Below, in pieces: positions 14,439 through 22,355 of a DNA stretch of 27,398 nucleotides; position 1 is the first letter of the stretch, and the number at the start of each line of letters is the position of its first letter. The DNA comes from a virus: positions 1 to 27,398 of IMG/VR virus record IMGVR_UViG_3300010354_000499. The stretch is one strand, 5' to 3'. Below the pieces are notes generated by a model. That model saw only the letters and a program-made list of their open reading frames with translations, was not told the DNA's origin and did no database searches. Made by a program: the position numbers and the translations under genes.

Positions 14439-14963
14439 TCAAAGAATGTGTTCGATGTTGTCGAGGATTTGAGTAGCAGTAATTTTTTTAGTTGAAGGAG
14501 TTACGCTGGTAGCAATCATAGTGAAATCGCCAGGTTGAAATTTCACTTTTGCTGAGGGGGAACTTGCAGTAAAATAAACTCGCTTCTCTACTGTATCCCA
14601 ATCAGTATAAGCAATACACATATTTTCTGTGTCAACAAGAAACATGTATTCAAAAGTTTTATTAATTTGTTTCGAATTACCTTGAAAATTTTTGAGGGTA
14701 ATTACTTTGGTTGATCCATTTTTATTAAACAAACCAAGAGAACCTTTCATCTCATAAGGAGTTTCATCATCACCAATAAAATCAACTCCATCCATATGAT
14801 CGCCAACGTAACGAACTTGTCCGTCACTCCATTTAGCGAAAGATTTCTCTTGAAGGTATGTTCGAAAAGTTTTAAACGTATTCGATTTCATTTCTTTGGT
14901 ATTGGTTGCATTTACACAACCAAAAAATTCATTAAGATTAATGCGAGAAAAATTAATGTTCAT
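14439..14963 (-). CDS. Putative PD-(D/E)XK-type nuclease next to the methylase
   Basis: I do not recognise this 174-aa protein by name. It has a possible PD-(D/E)XK active site: Asp61 in MDGVDFIGDD, then Glu71-Met-Lys73 in TPYEMKGS, the spacing seen in small type II restriction enzymes. A hydrophobic strand (EYMFLVDTENMCIAYTDWD) follows. It lies directly upstream of the D12 methylase, so a restriction-modification or host-DNA-degrading role is possible. Only the E-x-K segment and context support this. I chose the ATG at 14963 over a TTG six bases earlier. The start overlaps the 55-aa gene by 11 nt. Confidence 0.7.
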   Translation of the reverse strand: MNINFSRINLNEFFGCVNATNTKEMKSNTFKTFRTYLQEKSFAKWSDGQVRYVGDHMDGVDFIGDDETPYEMKGSLGLFNKNGSTKVITLKNFQGNSKQINKTFEYMFLVDTENMCIAYTDWDTVEKRVYFTASSPSAKVKFQPGDFTMIATSVTPSTKKITATQILDNIEHIL

Positions 14964-15120
14964 AATCAATAGGGTGATACTTCAAAAATTCACGAAAGGT
15001 CATTTTCATTTCCTTCATAGTCATGCCACAATGGGATGCTGCTGTAGGAAGATTCATTGTAGCACGAAACAACCCCCAGTTTGCTTCTGCTACATTATCA
15101 GGCGTAGTTTTTACATTCAT
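14953..15120 (-). CDS. 55-aa conserved-looking protein, possibly HTH-like
   Basis: The frame starts with ATG at 15120, sharing ATGA with the gp44 stop, and ends inside the start of the nuclease-like gene. The product contains ANWGLFRATMNLPTAASHCG, then MTMKEMKMTFREFLKYHPID. These are two or three helices with a turn at SHCGMT that could be a small helix-turn-helix. Similar tiny proteins occur in marine myoviruses, but I cannot name a family. It exactly bridges two genes with overlaps at both ends, which supports it being translated. Confidence 0.75.
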   Translation of the reverse strand: MNVKTTPDNVAEANWGLFRATMNLPTAASHCGMTMKEMKMTFREFLKYHPIDYEH

Positions 15121-16058
15121 TTGAATTCACAACTCATCATAATTTCTGTGAGACACGCAAGAAAATTAATTTCTTGATCAGCAACAAACGCAATCTGGTA
15201 TTGATATTTTGCTAAGATTAATACTGCTTCTGGAATTGATGATGGTTTTAACGACTCATAAAGCATGTCATAGATTTTCTTGATGATAATATTGGGATCA
15301 TTATCGATATTATCACAAACCCATTTCTTGACAACTGTGAATTCTTTGTTCTTCAAAGAGTTGATAAGATCATCAAGTTGAATATCATCAATATCAATTA
15401 ATATTGAACTATCAATTTTACCTGAAGAACTATGTCGTTGAGTTTCATTAATCAACCTACGCCAATCTGGGTAGTACCGTTTGATTAATTTTAGAATAAT
15501 TTTATCGTCGTATTCAATTTGGTTTTCAAGCAAGATTGATTTCAATCTCACAAAAAATTTCGCTTGAAGTTTATCTTGATCTGCCTTCTTAATTTTAAAG
15601 TCGATGACTGTACAACGAGAATGTAAGGGATCAATAATTTTATTTGGAAAGTTACATGTGAAGATGAATCTACAGTTGTTGTGAAATTCCTCTACGGCGG
15701 TCCTGAGCGACAGTTGAACGTCGTTGGTGGTGTTGTCTGCCTCGTCAATGATAACGACCTTGTGGGGCGCTCCAGAGGTCAAGGAGACGGTTGTAGCGAA
15801 TTGCCTGACACGGTTCCTCACTGTGTCCAAGAACCGCCCCTCATCCGAACCGTTAATGACGATATAGGATGCTCCAATTTCATCACACAACGCTTTGGCA
15901 ACTGTGGTCTTTCCGATACCAGCAGTGCCAGTAAGTAGAAGGTTAGGGATCTCTTTCTGTTCAATAAATCCTTTGAATGATTTTTTAATATTCACTGGGA
16001 GAATACAATCCTCGATTGTATGAGGACGATATTCTTCCACCCACAAAAAGTTTTTCAT
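15117..16058 (-). CDS. 44: Clamp loader ATPase subunit, gp44
   Basis: The AAA+ ATPase that opens and loads the gp45 clamp at primer ends with gp62. The 313-aa product has Walker A GTAGIGKT (44-51), Walker B VIIDEAD (102-108), sensor 1 TCN (134-136) and the clamp-loader SRC arginine-finger motif (147-149, in DPLHSRCTVI). A helical collar domain follows. The length matches T4 gp44 (319 aa). Its start overlaps the gp45 stop by 1 nt and its stop overlaps the 55-aa gene. The order gp45-gp44 is as in T4, but gp62 is displaced about 1.7 kb downstream. Confidence 0.97.
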   Translation of the reverse strand: MKNFLWVEEYRPHTIEDCILPVNIKKSFKGFIEQKEIPNLLLTGTAGIGKTTVAKALCDEIGASYIVINGSDEGRFLDTVRNRVRQFATTVSLTSGAPHKVVIIDEADNTTNDVQLSLRTAVEEFHNNCRFIFTCNFPNKIIDPLHSRCTVIDFKIKKADQDKLQAKFFVRLKSILLENQIEYDDKIILKLIKRYYPDWRRLINETQRHSSSGKIDSSILIDIDDIQLDDLINSLKNKEFTVVKKWVCDNIDNDPNIIIKKIYDMLYESLKPSSIPEAVLILAKYQYQIAFVADQEINFLACLTEIMMSCEFK

Positions 16059-16732
16059 TAAGGTTCTAAGGCAATATAATATGTCAAATTCAATTTAGAG
16101 TGTTTCCATTCTGTGATCAACTTGGTGGAAATTTTTACATCATACTCTCCAGGAAACAATCGAATGTTTTCCATCTTCATGAAAAGTTCGTATGCTCCTG
16201 TAGTTTGTCCTGGTATTTCTTGAGAATAAACATTGCTGGTTTCGTTTTCTTTATCGACCAACGAAAGGGTGATGAGTTGATTATTTTCACTAAAAGATTC
16301 AAACTTCAAATCAGGAATGGCATACACATCAGATGCTTTCCTAAGAGAGACAAGACACTCTTGATTGATTTTAAATTCCATATCAGAACCAGGGAACTGA
16401 AGTTGTTTTTCTGGTGCTGCTTTAAGTGTAATTTCTGGATTAGAAAAATAATATCTTGCACTTCTCCCATCTCCTTTGATAGTTACATACTCTTCGTTTT
16501 CGAAGACAAGAACAGGATTTGTGAAAAGAGAAAGTCCAGAAAGAAATTGGTTTAGATCGTAAATGCCAAATGTTTGTGGGAAAGTTTCTTCGCAAACATA
16601 TTCAGCAACACAATTTTCCCCAATACTAATTGTTTTCAATACATTGCCTTTTCTGAATAAGATTGATCCATTAATTGAAGCAAAGTTTTTTAAAACGTTT
16701 ACGGTATTTTGAGATAGAATTACTCGTGTCAT
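16058..16732 (-). CDS. 45: DNA polymerase sliding clamp, gp45
   Basis: A trimeric ring that tethers gp43 to DNA and, with gp55, activates late transcription. The 224-aa product matches the T4 gp45 length (228 aa) and its two-domain beta/alpha pattern: LSQNTVNVLKNFASINGSIL, FGIYDLNQFLSGLSLFTNPV, YYFSNPEITLKAAPEKQLQF, then a C-terminal half ending ITEWKHSKLNLTYYIALEP. The start at 16732 overlaps the stop of the DUF3310-like gene (ATGA). Its presence with gp55 and late TATAAATA boxes indicates the T4 mode of coupling late transcription to replication. Confidence 0.96.
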   Translation of the reverse strand: MTRVILSQNTVNVLKNFASINGSILFRKGNVLKTISIGENCVAEYVCEETFPQTFGIYDLNQFLSGLSLFTNPVLVFENEEYVTIKGDGRSARYYFSNPEITLKAAPEKQLQFPGSDMEFKINQECLVSLRKASDVYAIPDLKFESFSENNQLITLSLVDKENETSNVYSQEIPGQTTGAYELFMKMENIRLFPGEYDVKISTKLITEWKHSKLNLTYYIALEP

Positions 16733-17037
16733 TTAAACTCCTGGAGACCGTTTTGGGTACGAGAATAATGATTGTCAAAGTGAAGTAGCAACATAGCGTA
16801 GTGAATCACTTTCATCAAATCCCGTTTGTTACGTCCATCCTTATCGCCATAGCGAGATCCATACTTGAGGATATTTGCTTGACAGAATCCAGCGGCAAGT
16901 TTCTTTGCTGCCATCAAATCAATGGTTTGGATGTCAGCGTATCCATCTTCATCGCCACAATAATGACCATGATAGGTACTGACAATATAATCTTCAACAT
17001 CTTTGAGGATCTTCTCCTCATTGTATTTCCACTGCAT
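16729..17037 (-). CDS. DUF3310-like small protein
   Basis: The 102-aa product contains GFCQANILKYGSRYGDKDGR, then NKRDLMKVIHYAMLLLHFDN. This is the pattern of the DUF3310 / SaV-like family (GFxxGNxIKY...R...K...DLxKxxxY), common in phages and once linked to nucleotide kinases; its biochemical role is unproven. The N-terminal part has a His/Cys/Asp-rich stretch (YHGHYCGDEDGYAD) that could bind a metal. It lies upstream of gp45 with an ATGA overlap and 1 nt after the 61-aa gene, at the head of the clamp operon. Confidence 0.75.
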   Translation of the reverse strand: MQWKYNEEKILKDVEDYIVSTYHGHYCGDEDGYADIQTIDLMAAKKLAAGFCQANILKYGSRYGDKDGRNKRDLMKVIHYAMLLLHFDNHYSRTQNGLQEFK

Positions 17038-17038
17038 T

Positions 17039-17224
17039 TCATTCCTCCATTACATACTGTAGATCATCATGATAACACTCTTTGATTGTTCCGTCAAGTG
17101 TCTTTACAAACAATTTAAGGTTTTGCCCACCGATTATTTTAACTGTCTCGCCGTTTTTTAGGACGGCGAGATTACCTAAGTAACCGTGAAACTCAGAATG
17201 GGGCGGCGTTGAGTTCCGTTGCAT
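17039..17224 (-). CDS. 61-aa KOW/SH3-like protein (function unknown)
   Basis: The core LGNLAVLKNGETVKIIGGQN, then LKLFVKTLDGTIKECYHDDL, is a compact beta-barrel type sequence like KOW or SH3 folds. I chose the ATG at 17224 because a GGAGAAGA ribosome-binding site lies just upstream. The frame is also open to 17296, but that extension lies wholly within cobS coding sequence. The chosen start still overlaps the end of cobS by 32 nt, implying coupled translation. It precedes the DUF3310-like gene by 1 nt. No function can be assigned. Confidence 0.75.
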   Translation of the reverse strand: MQRNSTPPHSEFHGYLGNLAVLKNGETVKIIGGQNLKLFVKTLDGTIKECYHDDLQYVMEE

Positions 17225-18293
17225 TTTCTTCTCCATTAGCATTAGCATCAATTTTGTCATACAGTTCCATGAAAACTGTTTTAGTTTCTTCGTCAAAGCG
17301 ATTCACACAAACTTGAATCGCTTTCATCCGCTTGCCAAAGATAGTATATGCACGGATGATGTGAGACAGACGACGAGTAGAAATCACCTCATCAATACCA
17401 CCATCCTTAAAGGTTTTACGGATAATGTCTGCCCAAGAAGCAAGCTTCTCACAAAACTCAATGTCAGTTCCTCCAAGGGAAGTCATCAGTTTTTCAAGAA
17501 TCTTTTGCTCAATTTTAGCAGTAGGATAATCTTGCTCAAAGGTAAGAGCAAATCGCTCAAGGAATGCTTCGTTCAGAACGTTAGTGCCGATGAAGCGACC
17601 ATCATCACTACCCTTACCTTTGGTGTTGGCAGTAGCAACAACGTTGAAACCAGCAGCAGGTTTGACATACTTACCAGTTTTCTTAAGGAACACACCTTTG
17701 CCTTCGAGGATTGACTGAAGGCACATCACTTTATTGCTGGCAAGATCAATTTCATCAAGCAGCAGAATGGCGCCCCGCTCAAGTGCTTCGATCACGGGAC
17801 CGTTATGCCACACCGTTTCACCATTGATCAGGCGGAAACCACCGATCAGATCATCCTCATCAGTTTCGATGGTGATGTTGACACGAATCAGTTCACGCTT
17901 CAGTTGAGCACAAGCTTGCTCCACACTGAAAGTTTTACCGTTGCCAGAGAGACCAGTGATGAAGATAGGATAAAAGACACCAGAAGAAATAATCTTCTTA
18001 ACATCACTGAAATTACCAAAGCTGACGAAGTTATCATCTTTTTCAGGAATCAAGTTTTGTTGTTCAACTGGAGCAGCAGACGGACTGTTGTAAGTTTTTT
18101 CAAGTTGTTCTGCGGTCAAATTCCAACGACCATGACCAATTTTATATTGTTCAAGTCGCTTCGTAATTGTTTGATACGAAGAATCAAACTGTTCACATGC
18201 TGCATTGATAGCATTGCTACCAAATTCATTGCCGTAATTTTCATTGATAAAATTAACAAGGGCGGTTTGGTCAATCGTGGATTTGCGGGGCAT
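17193..18293 (-). CDS. cobS: CobS-like AAA+ ATPase (MoxR/cobaltochelatase class)
   Basis: Widely annotated in cyanophages as the cobaltochelatase subunit CobS of B12 synthesis. The 366-aa product has an N-terminal helical region (1-70) and an AAA+ domain with Walker A GLSGNGKT (114-121), Walker B LLLDEID (177-183), sensor 1 ATAN (220-223) and the ERF segment (246-248). I chose the ATG at 18293, with AAGGAG upstream; a longer frame to 18317 has no good start. The next gene upstream encodes a VWA/HExxH protein of CobT-like plan, so the pair may be an AAA+/VWA remodelling machine. Whether it acts on cobalamin is unproven. Its start is 83 nt after the VWA gene. Confidence 0.9.
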   Translation of the reverse strand: MPRKSTIDQTALVNFINENYGNEFGSNAINAACEQFDSSYQTITKRLEQYKIGHGRWNLTAEQLEKTYNSPSAAPVEQQNLIPEKDDNFVSFGNFSDVKKIISSGVFYPIFITGLSGNGKTFSVEQACAQLKRELIRVNITIETDEDDLIGGFRLINGETVWHNGPVIEALERGAILLLDEIDLASNKVMCLQSILEGKGVFLKKTGKYVKPAAGFNVVATANTKGKGSDDGRFIGTNVLNEAFLERFALTFEQDYPTAKIEQKILEKLMTSLGGTDIEFCEKLASWADIIRKTFKDGGIDEVISTRRLSHIIRAYTIFGKRMKAIQVCVNRFDEETKTVFMELYDKIDANANGEENATELNAAPF

Positions 18294-18321
18294 AATAAAA
18301 AATCTCCTTGAGAACAAAGTA

Positions 18322-18350
18322 AGTATAGCAGGTGAGGGGATTGGTAGTAA
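18322..18350 (-). promoter_or_regulatory. Probable extended -10 promoter for cobS
   Basis: On the minus strand TGC-TATACT (-10 at 18322-18327) repeats the extended -10 element of the gp55 and Sm-like promoters. The -35 position at 17-nt spacing is only TTACTA, a poor match, as is common for extended -10 promoters. The start site near 18315 is about 20 nt before the ATG. Confidence 0.5.
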
Positions 18351-18376
18351 CCCCCAGTGGACAGTTTAAAAAGTGG

Positions 18377-20566
18377 TCAGGATACCAGCGAAGCAAAAGA
18401 AGAAAGAATTTTCTTGTTGGTGGTTTTTGCTTTCAGCATACCACGAAAAGCTTTACTGATTTCAGATGTTGTTGCATTTTCTTCAACTTCAAAATTAGAG
18501 TTAGAAGAAAGATTGTGGGAAGAGATTGCATATAATGCATCATACCCAACCCCAAAATTAATTTCTGCACTCTTTTCTTTTTTCCAAATTCGCTGAATGT
18601 TTTCGGCATTACTTGGTAGTTCATTAAACCTAGGAAGACCAAAAGCAGATCTGATGAGAACTGCAAATTCCGAACCAGATAAGATACGGAATCCAATCAA
18701 ATTAATTTCGGGAAAATTGTGCTTCAAGTTTTCTAGCAAAATTGTAGTTAGATTATTATTAAGAGAATTATCAAAGTTACGATACACTCGTCCAGTTTTT
18801 CGATCACGCAAAGCATTCCTTTCAGATACATGGTGATTCCCAAGTTTTGATGTTGGGTATCCATATGTTTTTTTCAAATCAACATCATAACAAAGATTGT
18901 TGCTTTCCCCATCAGTAAGAATAACAACATTAACTTTCTGGAGTTTGTTGTTATTCTTAAACTGAGGAATGATTTTGTGTAGTGCAAGAATACTTTCGTT
19001 AAGAGGAGTCCCACTCAGTTCCAATCCAATCGGATTTCCATACGAAGCATAGACATGTGTAGTATTGCCAAAAGCAAGACGCCAAAGATTCAAACAACTA
19101 GTTTCAAATTGTTTGGTATTTGCTTTTGAAGAGATGAAGTTCAACAAATGGAATCGATTGTGAATGGAAAGGGCTCCATCTTTTCTTTTATACTTTTCAG
19201 TATTGTGACTACCTGCATCAATATAGGTATTCATCCACTCATAGGTAAATCCGTAAACTTCAAAAGGAATTTGTACTTTACGGCAGAACCACACAAGATT
19301 CAGAAGTTGTTTTACAGTATTCAAAAGATAATCACTCATCGAACCAGACCAATCCAAAATAAAGATTAGTCCATGATTTTTACCATCGGGAACAACAGAA
19401 ATTTTACGGAAGATATCATCATTGTATTTGTAAGTATACAATTTTGATGTATCAATAACACCTGTTTTAGATACAGTCAAGCGTTGATATGCATCAGCAG
19501 ATTTTTTCATCTCAAACTCTTTAACAAGATAGTTAACTTCTTTTTGAGATTGTTTCTTGTAGGTCGAGTAATCAGAATCAGATTGTTCGAACACATTTCC
19601 CCAATGTTTTTTCTTATCTAGAAATATATTGTTATATTGAGATGTGATGTGAGCATTCAATTTATCAAAAGGAACAATGATATCATCAATCTGTACTTCT
19701 GGAATCTCTACATAAACTGTTTCGGTATGATATGAATTTTGGTTTGTTAGTTTTTCAGTACCAGAATCAAATGATCGTTGAGTTTTAGAAACTTCTTCAT
19801 TGGGTCCAGAAGCTTTTTTAGAAGTAGTTTGATCAGAAAAATCTTTTTTAGGATCCGATTCTTTGGCATTTGTATTTTCAGATTGATTGGAACCTTCATC
19901 GCCAAACTCTTCTGATTTAGCAAATGATTCCCCATCAATAGAAGATTGTGATTGAGAACCACATCCAGAAATTTGACTCACATCTTGACTTTCGGTAGTA
20001 GTTTCAACAGAATTTTTAGTTTCTTCTTTAATATATTCTACAAGTTTGTTGCAAATTTCAATGACATCATCAAAAGTTTCTGCCTTTTCTGTCATGTCAA
20101 TAAACTGTTGCTCCTTCTCTTTGAAGGGAACACAAGCATAAGAACCAATTTTAAAGTGAAGATTGACACGATCAATCAAAGAAAGAGAATTCATGTCTTG
20201 ATCTTCAAGACAAAAGAAATCGTCATCATTTAATTCTTTATAACCATTATAAAAACTTCTGCCCAGTCCAGGATATTTACGCTTCATCAATTTTTCGATA
20301 CGAGCGTCTTCAATTACATTAATATAATCTTTCGGTCCATCAAACATTTCTCGCCAATCAAACGAAGGCGTAAACAATGCATGACCAACTTCGTGTCCAA
20401 CCAAAAGATCATACACCACAGAAGATGCTTTGTCCCAAATCGGAAGAGTGAGAACACGATTCAGTACATCAAAAGATGCCGTGGAAACTTTTCGATGTTC
20501 CACGACAAGGTTTTCTGTGGCAAGAAGCTTAGCAAGCGATCCTTTAATTTCTTGATTAATGGACAT
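18377..20566 (-). CDS. CobT-like protein: HExxH metalloprotease-like domain plus VWA domain
   Basis: The 729-aa product has three parts. Residues 1-180 carry the zinc motif HEVGH (58-62, in LLVGHEVGHALF) and a downstream VIEDARIEKLM (84-94) that could supply a further ligand. Residues about 180-280 are a Ser/Glu/Asn/Lys-rich low-complexity linker. Residues about 390-680 are a von Willebrand A domain with MIDAS motifs DWSGS (405-409), SGTPL (518-522) and TDGE (551-554). Cobaltochelatase CobT has the same plan of N-terminal domain, acidic linker and VWA. It is the likely partner of the next gene, cobS. Whether the HExxH site is catalytic is unknown. The start at 20566 lacks a strong ribosome-binding site. 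Confidence 0.85.
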   Translation of the reverse strand: MSINQEIKGSLAKLLATENLVVEHRKVSTASFDVLNRVLTLPIWDKASSVVYDLLVGHEVGHALFTPSFDWREMFDGPKDYINVIEDARIEKLMKRKYPGLGRSFYNGYKELNDDDFFCLEDQDMNSLSLIDRVNLHFKIGSYACVPFKEKEQQFIDMTEKAETFDDVIEICNKLVEYIKEETKNSVETTTESQDVSQISGCGSQSQSSIDGESFAKSEEFGDEGSNQSENTNAKESDPKKDFSDQTTSKKASGPNEEVSKTQRSFDSGTEKLTNQNSYHTETVYVEIPEVQIDDIIVPFDKLNAHITSQYNNIFLDKKKHWGNVFEQSDSDYSTYKKQSQKEVNYLVKEFEMKKSADAYQRLTVSKTGVIDTSKLYTYKYNDDIFRKISVVPDGKNHGLIFILDWSGSMSDYLLNTVKQLLNLVWFCRKVQIPFEVYGFTYEWMNTYIDAGSHNTEKYKRKDGALSIHNRFHLLNFISSKANTKQFETSCLNLWRLAFGNTTHVYASYGNPIGLELSGTPLNESILALHKIIPQFKNNNKLQKVNVVILTDGESNNLCYDVDLKKTYGYPTSKLGNHHVSERNALRDRKTGRVYRNFDNSLNNNLTTILLENLKHNFPEINLIGFRILSGSEFAVLIRSAFGLPRFNELPSNAENIQRIWKKEKSAEINFGVGYDALYAISSHNLSSNSNFEVEENATTSEISKAFRGMLKAKTTNKKILSSFASLVS

Positions 20567-20609
20567 TGGAATTGTTTCGAACTGAAGTCAGTATACAACA
20601 GAACTTCCG

Positions 20610-20626
20610 AGGGGTGTGTCACCCCT
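20610..20626 (-). other. Hairpin over the gp46 stop codon
   Basis: A perfect 7-bp stem AGGGGTG/CACCCCT with a 3-nt loop, beginning within the gp46 TAG (20625-20627). No T-run follows, so it is not a standard intrinsic terminator. It may stabilise the gp46 mRNA 3' end. A TATACT box at 20590-20595, between it and the VWA gene, lacks a -35. Confidence 0.45.
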
Positions 20627-22355
20627 AGTCCACTTCCACAACTGTCTCCCTAGGGACGCTGTAGTTTTTAATTTTTTCAAATTTAATAGTCCTATCAAAT
20701 TTTTCTGTCATTCCCTCTTTATGAGAGATAACAAAAATATTTGTATTGTTATCAAAGTTTCTCAGTATCCAACCAAGTTCACCAGTACCACTTTGATCTA
20801 AAGAACCATCGAAAATTTCATCGAGAATTAAAAGATTAGTATCAACGCTATTCTTGAGCTTAGCAATAGCTCTCCAAGTAAGCAACAAAGCAATGTCAAT
20901 TCTAGCTTTCTCTCCCTCACTAAAAGATTCATAAGAAAAAATATCCCTATAACGTGATTTAATCGTCTCTTCAAAATTTTCATTAAGAGTAAAGTTCACA
21001 TAGAAATCCATGCTTTGCAAATACTCATTAATGAGTTTATTCATAACAGGCAAATACTTTTTAATAATTCTTGTTTTAATTCCATTGTCTTTCAAAAGTT
21101 GAGCAGCAGCTAAGAAGCAATCACGTTCTTCTTTCATGCTAACCATTTGTTTTTTTGCTGCAATTAAACTCTTTTCAATTCCCTGTAGTTTTGAATTTTC
21201 TTCGGTTTTATTGGAATTGTTATTCTGAAGATCAGAAATTTCTTTTTGCAAATCTTTAATCTGCGATTGATACGAACTAATTTGAAACTGTTGAATCTGA
21301 TAGTCCTTAAAGTTTTCTTGCCACTTGGCAGTTAAACGAAAGAACTCTTGCTCTCGTTCTTCTTCAAGTTTGATTGCCAGTTCCATTTCATCCACACCTT
21401 GTTTAAGTTCTTTGATAGAACTCATAATCTCAGATACCCTAGCATCCCGAAGGTCTTCGCTGATGTGCTGAGTACAGGTTGGACAAGTGGTATTCTCAGT
21501 AAAAAACTGATGTTCTTTTTTATGAGTAGCAAACTTTTGTTGAATCTTGCCACGAAGGTTTCCAAGTTTCTTGAGTTTGTCCGTGGCATTTTCAAAGTTG
21601 CTCATCTCTTTGTTAAGAGCATTTCTTTGTTCGTCAAGATCTTTTAATTTGACATTAACTTCTTGCTCAAGATTTGTGAAATAAACAATCTTATTATTCT
21701 TTTCTTGAATATCGTTTCGATTTTGAAGTTCTAAATTAGCAATGAAATTTCTTTGCATTGAAACTTTTTCTTCCATCAAATCAATTTGATAGTCACAATT
21801 TTTAATTTCGTCATTAGAGATTTTAATTTTTTCTTTTAGATTGACATTCATAGTCGAGAAAATTTGAATGTCAAGAATGTCTTCGATGATTTCTCTGCGA
21901 GCAGCAAGAGGAAGACGCATAAATGGAACAAACGTAGAAGATCCAAGAACTACAATCTGAGTAAATGATTTGTAATTCATCTTGAGAATGTTCTGCTCAA
22001 GTTGTTTTTGATTATCTCCAGTTGATGCCATCTGATCTAGCATCTGATCATTTTGATAAATTTCAAAAATTGCTGGTTTAATTCCTCTTCTAATTTTAAA
22101 ATTATTTTTACCAATTGTAAATTCTATTTCAGTCAAGCAATCCTTATCGTTAATACTATTAACAAGCATTGGTTTGTTAATTTTACGAAAAGGTTTGCCA
22201 AACAAAGAGAAGGTAAGAGCATCAAGAATTGTGCTTTTACCTGCTCCGTTTTGTCCGATAATTAAATTGGTTTTGTTTTCTGTCAGATTTATTTCTGTGA
22301 AAGTGTTCCCAGTTGACAGAAAATTTTTCCAACGAATTTTTTTAAATACAATCAT
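20625..22355 (-). CDS. 46: Recombination exonuclease subunit gp46 (SbcC/Rad50-like)
   Basis: The SMC-type ATPase of the gp46/gp47 nuclease that resects DNA ends for recombination and degrades host DNA. The 576-aa product has Walker A GQNGAGKS (34-41), long coiled coils (about 170-440) folding back at the zinc hook CPTC (291-294), the ABC signature FSEGEKARIDIALL (about 467) and Walker B LLILDEIFDG (about 493). A D-loop/H-loop follows (FVISHKEG). It overlaps the DUF3110-like gene by ATGA. The length matches T4 gp46 (560 aa). Confidence 0.97.
   Translation of the reverse strand: MIVFKKIRWKNFLSTGNTFTEINLTENKTNLIIGQNGAGKSTILDALTFSLFGKPFRKINKPMLVNSINDKDCLTEIEFTIGKNNFKIRRGIKPAIFEIYQNDQMLDQMASTGDNQKQLEQNILKMNYKSFTQIVVLGSSTFVPFMRLPLAARREIIEDILDIQIFSTMNVNLKEKIKISNDEIKNCDYQIDLMEEKVSMQRNFIANLELQNRNDIQEKNNKIVYFTNLEQEVNVKLKDLDEQRNALNKEMSNFENATDKLKKLGNLRGKIQQKFATHKKEHQFFTENTTCPTCTQHISEDLRDARVSEIMSSIKELKQGVDEMELAIKLEEEREQEFFRLTAKWQENFKDYQIQQFQISSYQSQIKDLQKEISDLQNNNSNKTEENSKLQGIEKSLIAAKKQMVSMKEERDCFLAAAQLLKDNGIKTRIIKKYLPVMNKLINEYLQSMDFYVNFTLNENFEETIKSRYRDIFSYESFSEGEKARIDIALLLTWRAIAKLKNSVDTNLLILDEIFDGSLDQSGTGELGWILRNFDNNTNIFVISHKEGMTEKFDRTIKFEKIKNYSVPRETVVEVD

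Noticed and set aside
16100-16555. Plus-strand open frame of 151 codons
   Set aside because: A shadow of gp45 with no recognisable domain or ribosome-binding site.
17225-17296. Longer start for the 61-aa KOW/SH3-like gene
   Set aside because: The added part is cobS coding sequence in another frame and lacks a ribosome-binding site; the start at 17224 has one.
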